Positions 1-9,191 of a stretch of 64,000 nucleotides of DNA are shown piece after piece (position 1 is the stretch's first letter; each line of letters begins with the position of its first letter). Where the stretch lies: the NCBI RefSeq assembly GCF_011806455.1, contig NZ_JAATOT010000004.1:248001-312000 (forward strand). Direction: 5' to 3'. Origin of the DNA: Celeribacter sp. HF31. GTDB taxonomy: Bacteria > Pseudomonadota > Alphaproteobacteria > Rhodobacterales > Rhodobacteraceae. The position numbers and the translations under genes are program-made. The notes beneath the pieces were generated by a model. That model saw only the letters and a list, made by a program, of their open reading frames with translations. It did no database searches and was not told where the DNA came from.

Positions 1-34
1 TGAGCTGTGTCATGAAGCCTCCATTGACGGGAGC

Positions 35-1429
35 TTACCCTCCCAATTGAAAGACGAAACCGATGAGGAGCGCAGCGAGGACAAAAGTCACAGCAACAAA
101 GCGCACATTCCAGAGATGCGCCACCCGCGATGCGGGCACGTCGCAAAACCGCCCGACGATAAGGTTCATCGCGCTGATCGGGTTGACGCAGATCGCAAGC
201 GCCCAACCGATGCAAAGCGTCAGCCCCAGCGCCAGCGGATGCGATTGTCCCAGAACCGTCGGGCCAAGCACCTGTGCGGTCAGAACGACCATGATGCTGT
301 TCGGCAAGTAGAGCGCCGCGGCAAGCGGAATGGCGAAGAGGCACAGGATCAGCGTCGGCAGGCTGGCAAATCCACCGTTCGACAACAGGGGCCAAAGCGG
401 GCTGGCCTGAATGACCAGCGACAGCGCCGCGCCGATGACATTGGCGGACAGAAACAGCGCACTCTCGGAGCGCAGGTCCGCCAAAGCGGCCAAGGCGGAT
501 CTGAGCCGTTCGCCGTAGGCCACGCCACGCGACGGTTCAAGCGCCAGCCAGATCAGCGAGAACACCGGCAGGACAACGACCGCAGAAAGCGTGAAGCTCA
601 GTGCCAGCGTGCGATGCAAGGTGATCGTCAGCATCAGCAACAATGCACTCGCGCCCAGGACTTTGACCAAAGAGAGCACAGAGCCGGTCTCAGATTTGCA
701 GACATCCTCTGTCGGCAGTTGCGCGGCCTTCGGCAAGAGCGGAAAGTGACCCGACAGAATAAGAAGGAGGGCAGTGAACCCAAAGGCTACGGCGATGAGT
801 TGCATCGGGTCGATAGTGGGCACCCCAGCGGTGACAATTGCAAAGCCAAGCGACATCGGAGACCAGATCGACACCAGCGCTGCACCGCGCATCGCCGCCA
901 TCACCATGGCACGCCGTGCCGGATCATGCCGGACATCGCGACCGTCCGTTGGCTGGGTCAGGTCGCCGATCATCGCGATGATCCCGATGTTGAACATCAA
1001 GGCCATGAACTGCGCGCCGGCAAGCACGCTGCCATAGCGATGTTTCGGACGAAAAGAGAGAAGATATTCGGCGGCTTCGCGGGTCACCTCGGCGCGTTTG
1101 ACCGGTTGACGCAGCAGCCCCAACACCATCATCAGCCCGGCAAATCCAGTGCCCTGCACCAGCGCCGTCATCAGACGCGGCGCGGCCTCTGGCCAGAGCA
1201 AAATGCAGAGGGCGAAACAGGCCGCCGCGATGCCGACAAACAGTCGTGCCAGCGGAATGAGCCGCGTCCATTGCGTCGCGACCCAGATCACCGAGAGAAT
1301 GGCAGCCAGCTTGCTCAGGACAGTGGTGTGCAGGATTGCGCCGCAAATCAGCAACAGCAAAAGGGCGCATTGTAAAAACACCCCGGGCGTCAAGACGCCA
1401 CGGGGCAAGGGGACAGTTGCAAGTCTCAT
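35..1429 (-). CDS. Multi-pass membrane protein, probable transporter
   Basis: The protein has 464 residues and is almost entirely hydrophobic, with roughly eleven or twelve membrane-spanning stretches. The main polar breaks are a charged loop near residues 108-132 and another near 235-250. I do not recognise a named family. The length and even spread of helices fit a secondary transporter. It is the last gene of a four-gene minus-strand operon. Its ATG overlaps the stop of the aminotransferase gene by four bases (ATGA), so the two are probably translationally coupled. By context it may move an amino acid or oxo acid handled by the three enzymes upstream. The substrate is inference. Confidence 0.7.
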   Translation of the reverse strand: MRLATVPLPRGVLTPGVFLQCALLLLLICGAILHTTVLSKLAAILSVIWVATQWTRLIPLARLFVGIAAACFALCILLWPEAAPRLMTALVQGTGFAGLMMVLGLLRQPVKRAEVTREAAEYLLSFRPKHRYGSVLAGAQFMALMFNIGIIAMIGDLTQPTDGRDVRHDPARRAMVMAAMRGAALVSIWSPMSLGFAIVTAGVPTIDPMQLIAVAFGFTALLLILSGHFPLLPKAAQLPTEDVCKSETGSVLSLVKVLGASALLLMLTITLHRTLALSFTLSAVVVLPVFSLIWLALEPSRGVAYGERLRSALAALADLRSESALFLSANVIGAALSLVIQASPLWPLLSNGGFASLPTLILCLFAIPLAAALYLPNSIMVVLTAQVLGPTVLGQSHPLALGLTLCIGWALAICVNPISAMNLIVGRFCDVPASRVAHLWNVRFVAVTFVLAALLIGFVFQLGG

Positions 1430-2658
1430 TCAGACCATTCAAGCCCGGCGCAGGCCGTGGCCAAGCGCGCCATGGCTTCCTCCAGTTCTTCTTTCGATGT
1501 CGCGTAGGACACCCGGAAATAGGGCGACAATCCGAAAGCCGCGCCGGGCACCATGGCGACATGGGCGGTTTCGAGAACCCAGGCGCAGAAATCGCGGTCG
1601 CTCTCAAGGGTTTTGCCCTCGGGCGTCTTGGCGCCGATCACCCCTTCGCAGCTCGCGAAGGCATAAAACGCGCCTTCCGGTTTGCGGCAAGAGAGGCCGG
1701 GGATGGCGTTGATCGCATCGACAACCAGATCACGGCGCATCTGAAAGCTCTCCCGACGTTCGGCCAGAATGTCCTGCGGTCCGTTCAGGGCCTCGATGGC
1801 GGCGGCTTGCGCGATGGAACAGGCGTTCGAGGTCGACTGGCTTTGCACCACGGTCATCGCGGCAATCAGTTCGGCGGGCCCCGCGCCATATCCGATCCGC
1901 CAGCCGGTCATGGCATATGCTTTCGAGACGCCGTTGACGATCAGCGTGCGCTGGCGAATGGCGGCGGAGAGGGCCGCGGGGCTGACGGCGGGGAAATCGT
2001 CATAGACGATGTGCTCGTAAATCTCGTCCGACAACAGCCAGACATCGGGATGACGTTCCAGCACTTCGAGCAGTTTCAAAAGCTCCTCGGGGCTATAGGC
2101 GGCGCCGGTCGGATTCGACGGCGAGTTGAGCATCAGCCAGCGGGTCTCAGGCGTGATCGCGGCTTCGAGTTGTTCGGGCGTGATCTTAAACCCGGTGTCG
2201 CCGGTGCAGGTGACGGTCACCGGCACGCCGCCGCAGATGTCGACCATCGCGGAATAGGTCGTCCAATAGGGTGTCGGGATGACCACCTCATCGCCCGGAT
2301 TGAGCGTCGCCATGAAGGCGTTGAAAATGACCTGTTTGGCACCCGCCGTCGCGATGACTTCGTTCATCGCATAGTCCAACCCGTTCTCACGGCGGAATTT
2401 TGCGACGATGGCCGCTTTCATCTCGGGCGTGCCCGCAAGCGGGGTGTAGGTCGTCTGGCCGTCGAGCGCGGCGCGATGCGCCGCCTCGATCACATTGTCA
2501 GGCGTCGGAAAATCCGGCTCGCCTGCGCCCAGCACGATCACCGGGTGGCCCTGTTTTTTCAATTCCGCCGCGCGGGCCCCGATAGCGAGAATCTCGGAGA
2601 CCTTTTGCGACGCGAGGCGGTTCGCCCGGTGGAACGCGGGTTTGGCACTATCCAACAT
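1426..2658 (-). CDS. Class I/II pyridoxal-phosphate aminotransferase
   Basis: A 410-residue fold-type I aminotransferase of the aspartate/aromatic aminotransferase kind. The PLP-binding lysine is K246 in NGVSKAYAMTGWRIGYG. The asparagine of SNPTG (N182) and the aspartate of SDEIYEH (D211) that contact the cofactor ring are in place. It moves an amino group between an amino acid and a 2-oxo acid in the cytosol. It lies 7 bp downstream of a 2-hydroxyacid dehydrogenase and overlaps the membrane protein gene that follows. All three may work on the same oxo acid. The exact substrate cannot be read from the sequence. Confidence 0.9.
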   Translation of the reverse strand: MLDSAKPAFHRANRLASQKVSEILAIGARAAELKKQGHPVIVLGAGEPDFPTPDNVIEAAHRAALDGQTTYTPLAGTPEMKAAIVAKFRRENGLDYAMNEVIATAGAKQVIFNAFMATLNPGDEVVIPTPYWTTYSAMVDICGGVPVTVTCTGDTGFKITPEQLEAAITPETRWLMLNSPSNPTGAAYSPEELLKLLEVLERHPDVWLLSDEIYEHIVYDDFPAVSPAALSAAIRQRTLIVNGVSKAYAMTGWRIGYGAGPAELIAAMTVVQSQSTSNACSIAQAAAIEALNGPQDILAERRESFQMRRDLVVDAINAIPGLSCRKPEGAFYAFASCEGVIGAKTPEGKTLESDRDFCAWVLETAHVAMVPGAAFGLSPYFRVSYATSKEELEEAMARLATACAGLEWSE

Positions 2659-2665
2659 GTCAGCC

Positions 2666-3661
2666 TCAGACGATCTGATTGACGAGAGCGGCCTCGCCGG
2701 CCCAGAGACGGTCGAGGTTCTGGGTCAACAGGTTCAGCACGTTCAGCTCATAACGACGGGTTTCCCCGGCGGCATGGGGCGTCAGGACGACATTGTCCAA
2801 GGACCACAGCGGGCTGTCGGCAGGCAGCGGTTCATTGGCGGTCACATCGAGGCCGGCACCCGCGATCTTCTCAGACTTCAACACCTCGATCAGTGCCTCT
2901 TCATCCACACAGGCGCCACGGGCGACATTGATGAACAGCGCGGTGTCCTTGAGCAGGCTCAAAGCCTCGGCGTCGATGATGTTGCGGGTCTCATCGGTGA
3001 GCGGGCAGCTCAGCACCAGCACATCTGCCTGCGGCAGAACCGATTTCAGGTCTTTGAAAGAATGCACCTCATCGGCTGCGCCCTTGCCTTTGGAGGCATC
3101 GCGCCGCACACCGATGACTTTCATGTCAAAGCCTTTCGCGAGTTTGGCGATCCGGTCGCCGATCCCGCCGGTGCCAACGATGACCATGGTTTTGCCCGGA
3201 AGCTCGTCCTCGCGCAGCATCGGGTCGGTCTGCTCAGTGCGCCAGAAAGTGGCGTGCTGGTTGTCGCGGGCAAAGGCCAGACGACGGGTCATCGACAGCA
3301 ACAGGCCGATGGCATGTTCGGACACCGCGTTCTTGTTCACGCCCTGACCGGATGCGAGGCGAATGCCGCGGTCCTTGAAGGCTTCGATGTCATATTGGTT
3401 GGTGCCGGAGCTGACCGACTGAATGTATTTCAGCTTGGTCGCATGCTTTAGAAGGTCGTTCTTCCACAGGCCGGAGACGACGAGCACGTCGGCCTCGGGC
3501 AGCGCTTTTTCGAGATCGGCATAGGTGCTGACCTGCTGTGTGGAGATGCCGTGATCTGCGCTGTCGAAGATCGGCTTCATGTCATAGGCGCCGTGGGCGA
3601 AGAGGATGTTGAGGTCTTTGCGCGCCGGGAGCACGGTGGTGATTGGGGTCTGGTCCGTCAT
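2666..3661 (-). CDS. D-2-hydroxyacid dehydrogenase, NAD(P)-dependent
   Basis: This 331-residue protein belongs to the D-isomer-specific 2-hydroxyacid dehydrogenase family, which interconverts 2-oxo acids and D-2-hydroxy acids. The nucleotide-binding glycine motif is GTGGIG at 163-168. The catalytic triad can be read as R248 (NVARGA), E277 (ANEPLP) and H296 (TPHAAG). Length is normal. It lies between the FAD oxidoreductase gene (88 bp upstream) and the aminotransferase gene. One pathway could remove the amino group of a D-amino acid, reduce the oxo acid or re-aminate it. That link is inference from gene order. Confidence 0.88.
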   Translation of the reverse strand: MTDQTPITTVLPARKDLNILFAHGAYDMKPIFDSADHGISTQQVSTYADLEKALPEADVLVVSGLWKNDLLKHATKLKYIQSVSSGTNQYDIEAFKDRGIRLASGQGVNKNAVSEHAIGLLLSMTRRLAFARDNQHATFWRTEQTDPMLREDELPGKTMVIVGTGGIGDRIAKLAKGFDMKVIGVRRDASKGKGAADEVHSFKDLKSVLPQADVLVLSCPLTDETRNIIDAEALSLLKDTALFINVARGACVDEEALIEVLKSEKIAGAGLDVTANEPLPADSPLWSLDNVVLTPHAAGETRRYELNVLNLLTQNLDRLWAGEAALVNQIV

Positions 3662-3749
3662 TGCAGGTCTCCATCAGAAAAGTGCAGGGGATCGGGCCAC
3701 GCACCGCGTAGCCAGTTGCTTTGAATAGTTGAGTGAAGTGATCAGGCCG

Positions 3750-5054
3750 TCAGCGGAAGCGTTCGGGCGAGAAGGGGGTAAGGTCGATCGGCGGCGGTTG
3801 ATCCGCGATCAGGCGGGCCACAAGCTCCGCCGTCATCGGCGCAGCATTGAGGCCAATATGTCCGTGCCCGAAGGCATAGATCACATTCTTGTTGTTCCGG
3901 GAGCGCCCGATGACGGGCAACCCATCCGGGGTCGAGGGGCGGTTGCCCTGCCAGCGGTGCGGCTCTTGGGTCGCGGCTTTTGCAGGCAGGCCCGGAAAAC
4001 AGGAGCGCAGCTTTTCACCGAGCAAATCGGCCCGTTTCCAGTTCGGCGCGGCTTTCCACGAGGCAAATTCAACCTGACCCGCGACCCGCAGGCCACCGGC
4101 GGTCTGCACGATGGCGACTTTGAGATCCTGCGGCATCACCGGCACTTTGAGATTGAGCGGCATGTCGGCAAACTCGACGTGATAACCGCGCTCGGCCTCA
4201 AGCGGGATACGGTCGCCGAATTGCTTGGTGAAGGGTGTGGAGTGAATGCCGGCGGCGACCACAACGGTGTCACAGGCGACGATGCCGCCATCCGTTTCCA
4301 CGCCGACAATCGCATCTCCCGACATGAGAACACGCTGGGCGCAAGAGGCCTGTGTCATCGCGCCATTGGTCACGCAATGGCGCGCAATGGCATCCACATA
4401 TCCACCGGGATTGAGGCAATGCCGCCCCTCGGTCAGGAGGATACCAAGGCTATAGCGCGCGGCCAGTCCGGGCACCATGGCACGCAGTTCATCACCCTCG
4501 ACTTCGCGGGTTTTGACACCGCAATCGGCGCGCAACCGCCACGACAATGCATCGGCCTCATAGGCGCGGCGATCGACGTAGAGGTACAAAAGCCCCTCTT
4601 CGTGAATCATCTCTTCGACACCGGCGCGGGCCGCCAGATCGGCGTGACGTTCGGGGGATTTGGACAAAAGCTCAGAGAGTGCCTTTGCGGTCTTGGTGAC
4701 GCGGGCCTTGCTGCGGCCCGCCAGCAGAAAGCGGGTGAGCCAGGGCAAAAGACGCGGAAAAAATGGCCAGCGGATCGTCAGAGGACCGCTTTGGTCCAAG
4801 AGGTAGCCTGGCACTTGCCGCCAAAGGCCGGGCATCGACATCGGAATAATGGAGGCGGGGCTGATGAACGCACCATTGCCATAGCTCGCCGCCTGCTCTC
4901 CGCCGAAGGGGCCGGGTTCGATCATCGTGACCCTGTGCCCTTGCCGCAAAATCGTCTCTGCGATCGCTGCGCCAACGATCCCTCCGCCGATCACAGCGAT
5001 CTGGCGCTGTGCGATTTTGGCGATCTGACGGTCTATGGTCGCCTCGGGGCGCAT
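3750..5054 (-). CDS. FAD-dependent D-amino-acid dehydrogenase-like protein (DadA family)
   Basis: A 434-residue DAO-fold oxidoreductase. The FAD-binding motif is VIGGGIVGAAIAE at about 20-32, followed by the acidic strand end in MIEPG. The rest is typical of DadA-type dehydrogenases that oxidise D-amino acids to oxo acids and pass electrons to the respiratory chain. The N-terminus carries about 17 extra residues before the usual start. The ATG at 5054 is preceded at good spacing by GAGG, so I keep it. First gene of the operon, 176 bp from the divergent LysR gene that probably controls it. Confidence 0.85.
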   Translation of the reverse strand: MRPEATIDRQIAKIAQRQIAVIGGGIVGAAIAETILRQGHRVTMIEPGPFGGEQAASYGNGAFISPASIIPMSMPGLWRQVPGYLLDQSGPLTIRWPFFPRLLPWLTRFLLAGRSKARVTKTAKALSELLSKSPERHADLAARAGVEEMIHEEGLLYLYVDRRAYEADALSWRLRADCGVKTREVEGDELRAMVPGLAARYSLGILLTEGRHCLNPGGYVDAIARHCVTNGAMTQASCAQRVLMSGDAIVGVETDGGIVACDTVVVAAGIHSTPFTKQFGDRIPLEAERGYHVEFADMPLNLKVPVMPQDLKVAIVQTAGGLRVAGQVEFASWKAAPNWKRADLLGEKLRSCFPGLPAKAATQEPHRWQGNRPSTPDGLPVIGRSRNNKNVIYAFGHGHIGLNAAPMTAELVARLIADQPPPIDLTPFSPERFR

Positions 5055-5230
5055 GATTTTACCTCATGGTTTGTGGGGCGCTGCCAAATTAAGCAAGCCG
5101 CCACATCAGTGCATTTTCCTTCATCAACCGGTGTATCCTGTCGACAAAGTGAGTTTGGCAGAGTTGTTACGGCAGACGAACTCTCAAAAAGCTCAGACCT
5201 CAATGACTTTTTTTCATAGAAAGACCTGCA

Positions 5231-6157
5231 ATGAGACGCTTCGTACCTTCCCTGACAGCTCTTTTGGCATTCGAATCCGCCGCCCGACATATGAACTTCA
5301 CGAAAGCCGCCGAAGATTTGGCGGTCACGCAAAGCGGCATCAGTCGTCAGATCAGCAATCTCGAATCCCTTCTGGGGGCCAAGCTCTTCGAACGCGTGGG
5401 CTCTCGACTTGTCCTCACGGAGGTTGCCAAGTCTTATCTCAATGAAATCACCAGCGGTCTTAATCAGATCGAACAGGCTTCTGTGAATTGCGTCCGAGGG
5501 CAATCTCTGGAGGCCGCCTTAATGATCTGCGCACATCCCACGCTGGCCTCACGTTGGTTGACCCCCAGGCTTCAGGATTTTTTGAAAGACCGCCCCGAGA
5601 CCATCCTCGATTTCGTCACGACCGCCAAAGACATCAACTTTACGGAGACACGTATCGACGCCGCGATCCTGCGTGGCCGTGGGACCTGGACCGCGACCCG
5701 GTCACAGGAGTTGTTTCGCGAGGAACTCGTGGTCGTCGGGGCGCCGCATGTCGTTGACACCCTGCCTTCGGAGGATGTTCTGGATTTCGACAACATCGCC
5801 ACGCTCCAGAATGCCAGCCGCCCCGACCTCTGGCTCACATGGTTGCGCGGGGCCGGATTGCAACACCGGGGCGCCATCCGTGGCCCGAGGTTTCCGCACA
5901 GCGAATTGCTGATTTCCGCCGCCAAGAGCGGGCTGGGTCTCGCCGTTGTGCCGCTGCTTTATGTTGAAACCGAACTCCAGAACAAGGAGCTTGCTCTTGC
6001 GTTTGGAGGTCCGGTTCCCACGGCAGACAGCTATTGGCTCGTGCAACCCGAGCAACGCGCAGAGATTCCTGCGGCGCATCAATTCTCTCTCTGGATCAAA
6101 GATCAGGCCCGGCAATTCCGTCGTGATGTCTCGCACATGCGCAGCACCAATCTGTAA
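5231..6157 (+). CDS. LysR-type transcriptional regulator (GcvA-like)
   Basis: 308 residues with an N-terminal winged helix-turn-helix (FTKAAEDLAVTQSGISRQI, about 19-37) and a LysR substrate-binding domain. The opening (RFVPSLTALLAFESAARHMNF) and the length resemble GcvA/AmpR-like members. It is divergent from the DadA-type gene. The shared 176 bp region would hold promoters for both, and the regulator probably controls the four-gene operon in response to one of its substrates. I could not pick out a clean T-N11-A operator by eye. Confidence 0.88.
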   Translation: MRRFVPSLTALLAFESAARHMNFTKAAEDLAVTQSGISRQISNLESLLGAKLFERVGSRLVLTEVAKSYLNEITSGLNQIEQASVNCVRGQSLEAALMICAHPTLASRWLTPRLQDFLKDRPETILDFVTTAKDINFTETRIDAAILRGRGTWTATRSQELFREELVVVGAPHVVDTLPSEDVLDFDNIATLQNASRPDLWLTWLRGAGLQHRGAIRGPRFPHSELLISAAKSGLGLAVVPLLYVETELQNKELALAFGGPVPTADSYWLVQPEQRAEIPAAHQFSLWIKDQARQFRRDVSHMRSTNL

Positions 6158-6612
6158 CTACACGAGTGCAGCCTTCCCAGGCTTTCGAACATTCATTCTA
6201 CGAAAGACAGGAGCAAAATCTACGCTCCCTGAGCCACCACCAATCTCCGGCCCCAGGCCGATGAAAGTGCTGTTGCGGGTCTGGCCTTAAGTACAAAGGG
6301 CGGAAATAGAAGCCCGCTTCTGGGACGCTGCATACCGCATTCAATCAGATGGCAAACGGCCGGATTGGGCCGTTCGCGTCCATCAACACCAAGGGCGGGA
6401 AGCGGGTTTTCGCTGCGCCTCGGTCGAACGGCGGCAATGCGCAGGAAACGACACTTGAGACAAAGGAGCATCCTTTGGCTCAGTCAGTTCAGGTCACTGT
6501 CGTTCGTGAGCCAATCGCTTCGCTACATCAAGGTCCGTCGAACCGGGCAATCGTGGCGAATACTTAGCCCGGATGCACTCGAAAGCGCGGAGTGCGCGAG
6601 ACGGCGCACATT
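6158..6612 (+). other. Gene-free stretch
   Basis: 455 bp between the stop of the LysR gene and the stop of proC, which is on the other strand. Short open frames on both strands show no family signature, codon pattern or ribosome binding site. It may be decayed sequence. I see no clear terminator hairpin followed by a T tract. Confidence 0.5.
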
Positions 6613-7416
6613 TTAGCCCTCCGCAAGTTCGATTGCCCTTACCCGTGCAGCTTCCACTGCCTGATGGCAAATCTCAGGTAGGGCTGTAGGGTTTTCGAAG
6701 ACTCTGAGACCTGCTTCTGTCGTTCCAGCCTTGCTCGTTACCGCTTTTTTAAGGGAAAGGGCGGAGCGTTCATCCTCTTTCAGCATCTTCGCCGCCCCAA
6801 GGAAGGTCTGGCGCACCAGTAGGTCTGCGACGTCCGGCTGAAGGCCTGTTGCTTTCGCCGCCTCGGTCATGTGGTGGGCAAAAGCAAAGATATACCCGGG
6901 TCCACTGCCAGCGACTGCCGTCGCGGCATTGATCTGCTCTTCACTCTCGAGCCAAGTGAATTCACCGATACTTTTGAACAACACTTCGACGCCTCCGCGA
7001 ACTTCTTCGGGAATACTCTCTTCCGAATACGCGACCGTCATGGCTTCGCCCACCAGTGCTGGTAGGTTCGGCATAGTTCGGACAATCTGTTTGGTTCCCA
7101 AGGTTTTCTCGATCATATCGATTGTGACACCCGCCATGATGGACGCAACAGCGCCGCTACCAACCACGGCAACCGCTTCCGACGAAAGAGACGTGAATTG
7201 CTGCGGCTTCACCGACAGAACGGTCAGATCGAAAGCCTCGCCCTGCAGGCTGGAAAAATCTGCGAGGAACCGTGCGTTCTCAGCCTCCTCGAGAAGAGCT
7301 CTGGCCCGAACCACGTTAGGATCAACGACGGTCAGTTCGAGATTCTGAAGAGCACGAAGTGCACCTGCGGCGATTGCGCCCCCCATGTTCCCGCAGCCTA
7401 CAAATAGAAGTTTCAT
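6613..7416 (-). CDS. proC: Pyrroline-5-carboxylate reductase family protein
   Basis: 267 residues from the ATG at 7416, which has AAAGGA upstream. Longer reading frames exist but lack this site. The N-terminal dinucleotide motif VGCGNMGGAI and the C-terminal dimerisation motif near TSKAGTTEAGL identify ProC, which reduces 1-pyrroline-5-carboxylate or similar cyclic imines with NAD(P)H. The usual SPGGTT is SKAGTT here. It is the last gene of an amino-acid uptake operon rather than a stand-alone biosynthetic gene, so its substrate may be a cyclic imine made from the imported compound (inference). Confidence 0.88.
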   Translation of the reverse strand: MKLLFVGCGNMGGAIAAGALRALQNLELTVVDPNVVRARALLEEAENARFLADFSSLQGEAFDLTVLSVKPQQFTSLSSEAVAVVGSGAVASIMAGVTIDMIEKTLGTKQIVRTMPNLPALVGEAMTVAYSEESIPEEVRGGVEVLFKSIGEFTWLESEEQINAATAVAGSGPGYIFAFAHHMTEAAKATGLQPDVADLLVRQTFLGAAKMLKEDERSALSLKKAVTSKAGTTEAGLRVFENPTALPEICHQAVEAARVRAIELAEG

Positions 7417-7426
7417 GTTTTTCCTT

Positions 7427-9187
7427 TCATGTGCGCTCGGGGTAGAGACGCCTGTTTGTTTCGTCCGCATAACGGCGCAAGCAGTAGTGCTCGTTCACCG
7501 TGCCGAGAATTTTCATCTCCGCATCAAGCACGGCCAAGCTATCCGCCTCTGCCTTGCCAAATGCATCGATTGCCTCTTTGACGCTTTGCTCCGGACGCAA
7601 CCAAGCCTCTCTGAGGCGAGCGATTGATGCGACAGTTTCCTTCGGGTCCAGCCCGTCCCAGTGGAGATCTGTTATAATGCACATCCCCGCGTAGGTGCCG
7701 GCTTCGTCCGTTAACGGGATGGCTTTCGTCGCACCGAGCGGATAGCGTCGGCGCGCGTCAGCAATCGTTGTATTCGTCAGGAGCCCGTTGTTCACGCGAC
7801 GCATCAAGCGACCGACGGTGAGGTCCCTCATCCAACCAATATCCGCCGCCGAACGGATCGTTTCTCCGCGCAGATGGAAGCGCCAGGTAGAGAAGCTGAA
7901 ACCAAAGAAGCGGCGAACGAGAGCGGTCGACAACAATGCCGCGAAAAGAACCGCCAGGGTCAGCGGCAGGCTTTGGGTTGTCTCGAGCGCGAGAAAGCTC
8001 ATCGCAAGTGGTGCGCCGATAATTGATGTCGCCATCGCACACATACCGACCACGGCAAAAATGACAATCGGGAGATTGAGCCCGAAGGCGATCATCCAGA
8101 AGATTGCAAGCAATTTCCCGAGAATGGCCCCGAGCAGAAGGGAGGCAAAGAAGAGACCGCCGCGAAATCCCGAACCGAGTGAAATGACAGAGGCGAGACT
8201 CTTAAGCACGAAAATCGACGCGAGCATCCCGTAGCTCAGGTTCGCGTTCAAAATAATGTCCATTGACCCGTGGCCGGACGAGAGCACATGCGGCGTGATG
8301 AGTGCGAGCAGCCCGACACATAGCCCGCCAACGACAGGCATGGCCCAGAACGGCACACGAAGGCGTTGCAAACCGCCTTCAACCACACTCACGGAACGCA
8401 TTATACCTATTCCGACAAAGGCTGCAGCGACCGACAATATCGCGATCGGCAGATAGGCCGTCGGAGCGATATCCCCCGCGAAATACAGGGTCCACCCATG
8501 AGTCTCGCTCAGAAGCCGAGCAATTGCGGTCGCCGCGAGGGAAGCCGCAAGCACAGGCAGGAGTGCGGCGACAGAATAGGCGGCAAGGACGAGCTCGAAA
8601 GCATAGAAGGCGCCGGTGAGTGGTGCGTCGAACGCTGCTGCGATGGCCCCCCCAGCCCCCGCTGCAACGAGTTGCCTCAGGTCCTCGCGGCGCAGACGCA
8701 AACGTTGCCCCCCCCATGAGGCGACTGCGGAAGCGATTTGTGTATATGCGGCCTCCATGCCAACAGAAGCACCGAAACCGCTGGAGGCAATGGTCTGGAG
8801 AGCGATGAAAAGACTTCCGAAGATCGGGAGTTTACCGCCGCCGACGGCATTCGCCTCGATCGGGTCCGCGACTCGGCGGAACCATTTCCGAGCGATGAGA
8901 TAGGAAAGACCGAGCAGGATTCCCCCTGCAACGGGCGCAAGGAGGATTCGAACTGCGGGAACCCCTGTTGCGCCGCTAATGTCCTGCTCAGACGCGAATA
9001 CCCAAAGTCCGAGAAGATGGATGAGTTCTTGCATCCCGACAACGGCAGCGCCCGAAATTGCGCCGACAAGCGCCGCGAGACATGTGTAGGCGATTTCACT
9101 GCGTCGTATCAGCGTCCGCAGTCTTAGCGGGGCATAGATACGACGCAGGAACGAAGGCCTACGCAGGGATCGCAAGCGTTTCGACAT
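7427..9187 (-). CDS. ClC-family chloride channel/transporter with C-terminal regulatory region
   Basis: 586 residues: about 50 basic N-terminal residues, a ClC membrane domain (about 30-440) and a soluble C-terminal part resembling a CBS pair. ClC signatures are GMEAAYTQ (position of GREGP, keeping the gating glutamate), FDAPLTGAFYAFEL and GSGFRGGLFFASLLLGA. The proton-path glutamate that follows the first E in FIIEE of the E. coli exchanger is leucine here (FEL). That is more typical of channel-type ClCs, judged by eye. The gene lies 4 bp from the upstream aminotransferase-like gene and 10 bp before proC, so it is part of the operon. It may balance charge during uptake. Confidence 0.85.
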   Translation of the reverse strand: MSKRLRSLRRPSFLRRIYAPLRLRTLIRRSEIAYTCLAALVGAISGAAVVGMQELIHLLGLWVFASEQDISGATGVPAVRILLAPVAGGILLGLSYLIARKWFRRVADPIEANAVGGGKLPIFGSLFIALQTIASSGFGASVGMEAAYTQIASAVASWGGQRLRLRREDLRQLVAAGAGGAIAAAFDAPLTGAFYAFELVLAAYSVAALLPVLAASLAATAIARLLSETHGWTLYFAGDIAPTAYLPIAILSVAAAFVGIGIMRSVSVVEGGLQRLRVPFWAMPVVGGLCVGLLALITPHVLSSGHGSMDIILNANLSYGMLASIFVLKSLASVISLGSGFRGGLFFASLLLGAILGKLLAIFWMIAFGLNLPIVIFAVVGMCAMATSIIGAPLAMSFLALETTQSLPLTLAVLFAALLSTALVRRFFGFSFSTWRFHLRGETIRSAADIGWMRDLTVGRLMRRVNNGLLTNTTIADARRRYPLGATKAIPLTDEAGTYAGMCIITDLHWDGLDPKETVASIARLREAWLRPEQSVKEAIDAFGKAEADSLAVLDAEMKILGTVNEHYCLRRYADETNRRLYPERT

Positions 9188-9191
9188 CGTC

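Noticed and set aside
47-1375. A 442-codon plus-strand frame at the left edge
   Set aside because: Arg/Gln/His-rich composition typical of the complement of a membrane protein gene; the minus-strand hydrophobic protein is the real product.
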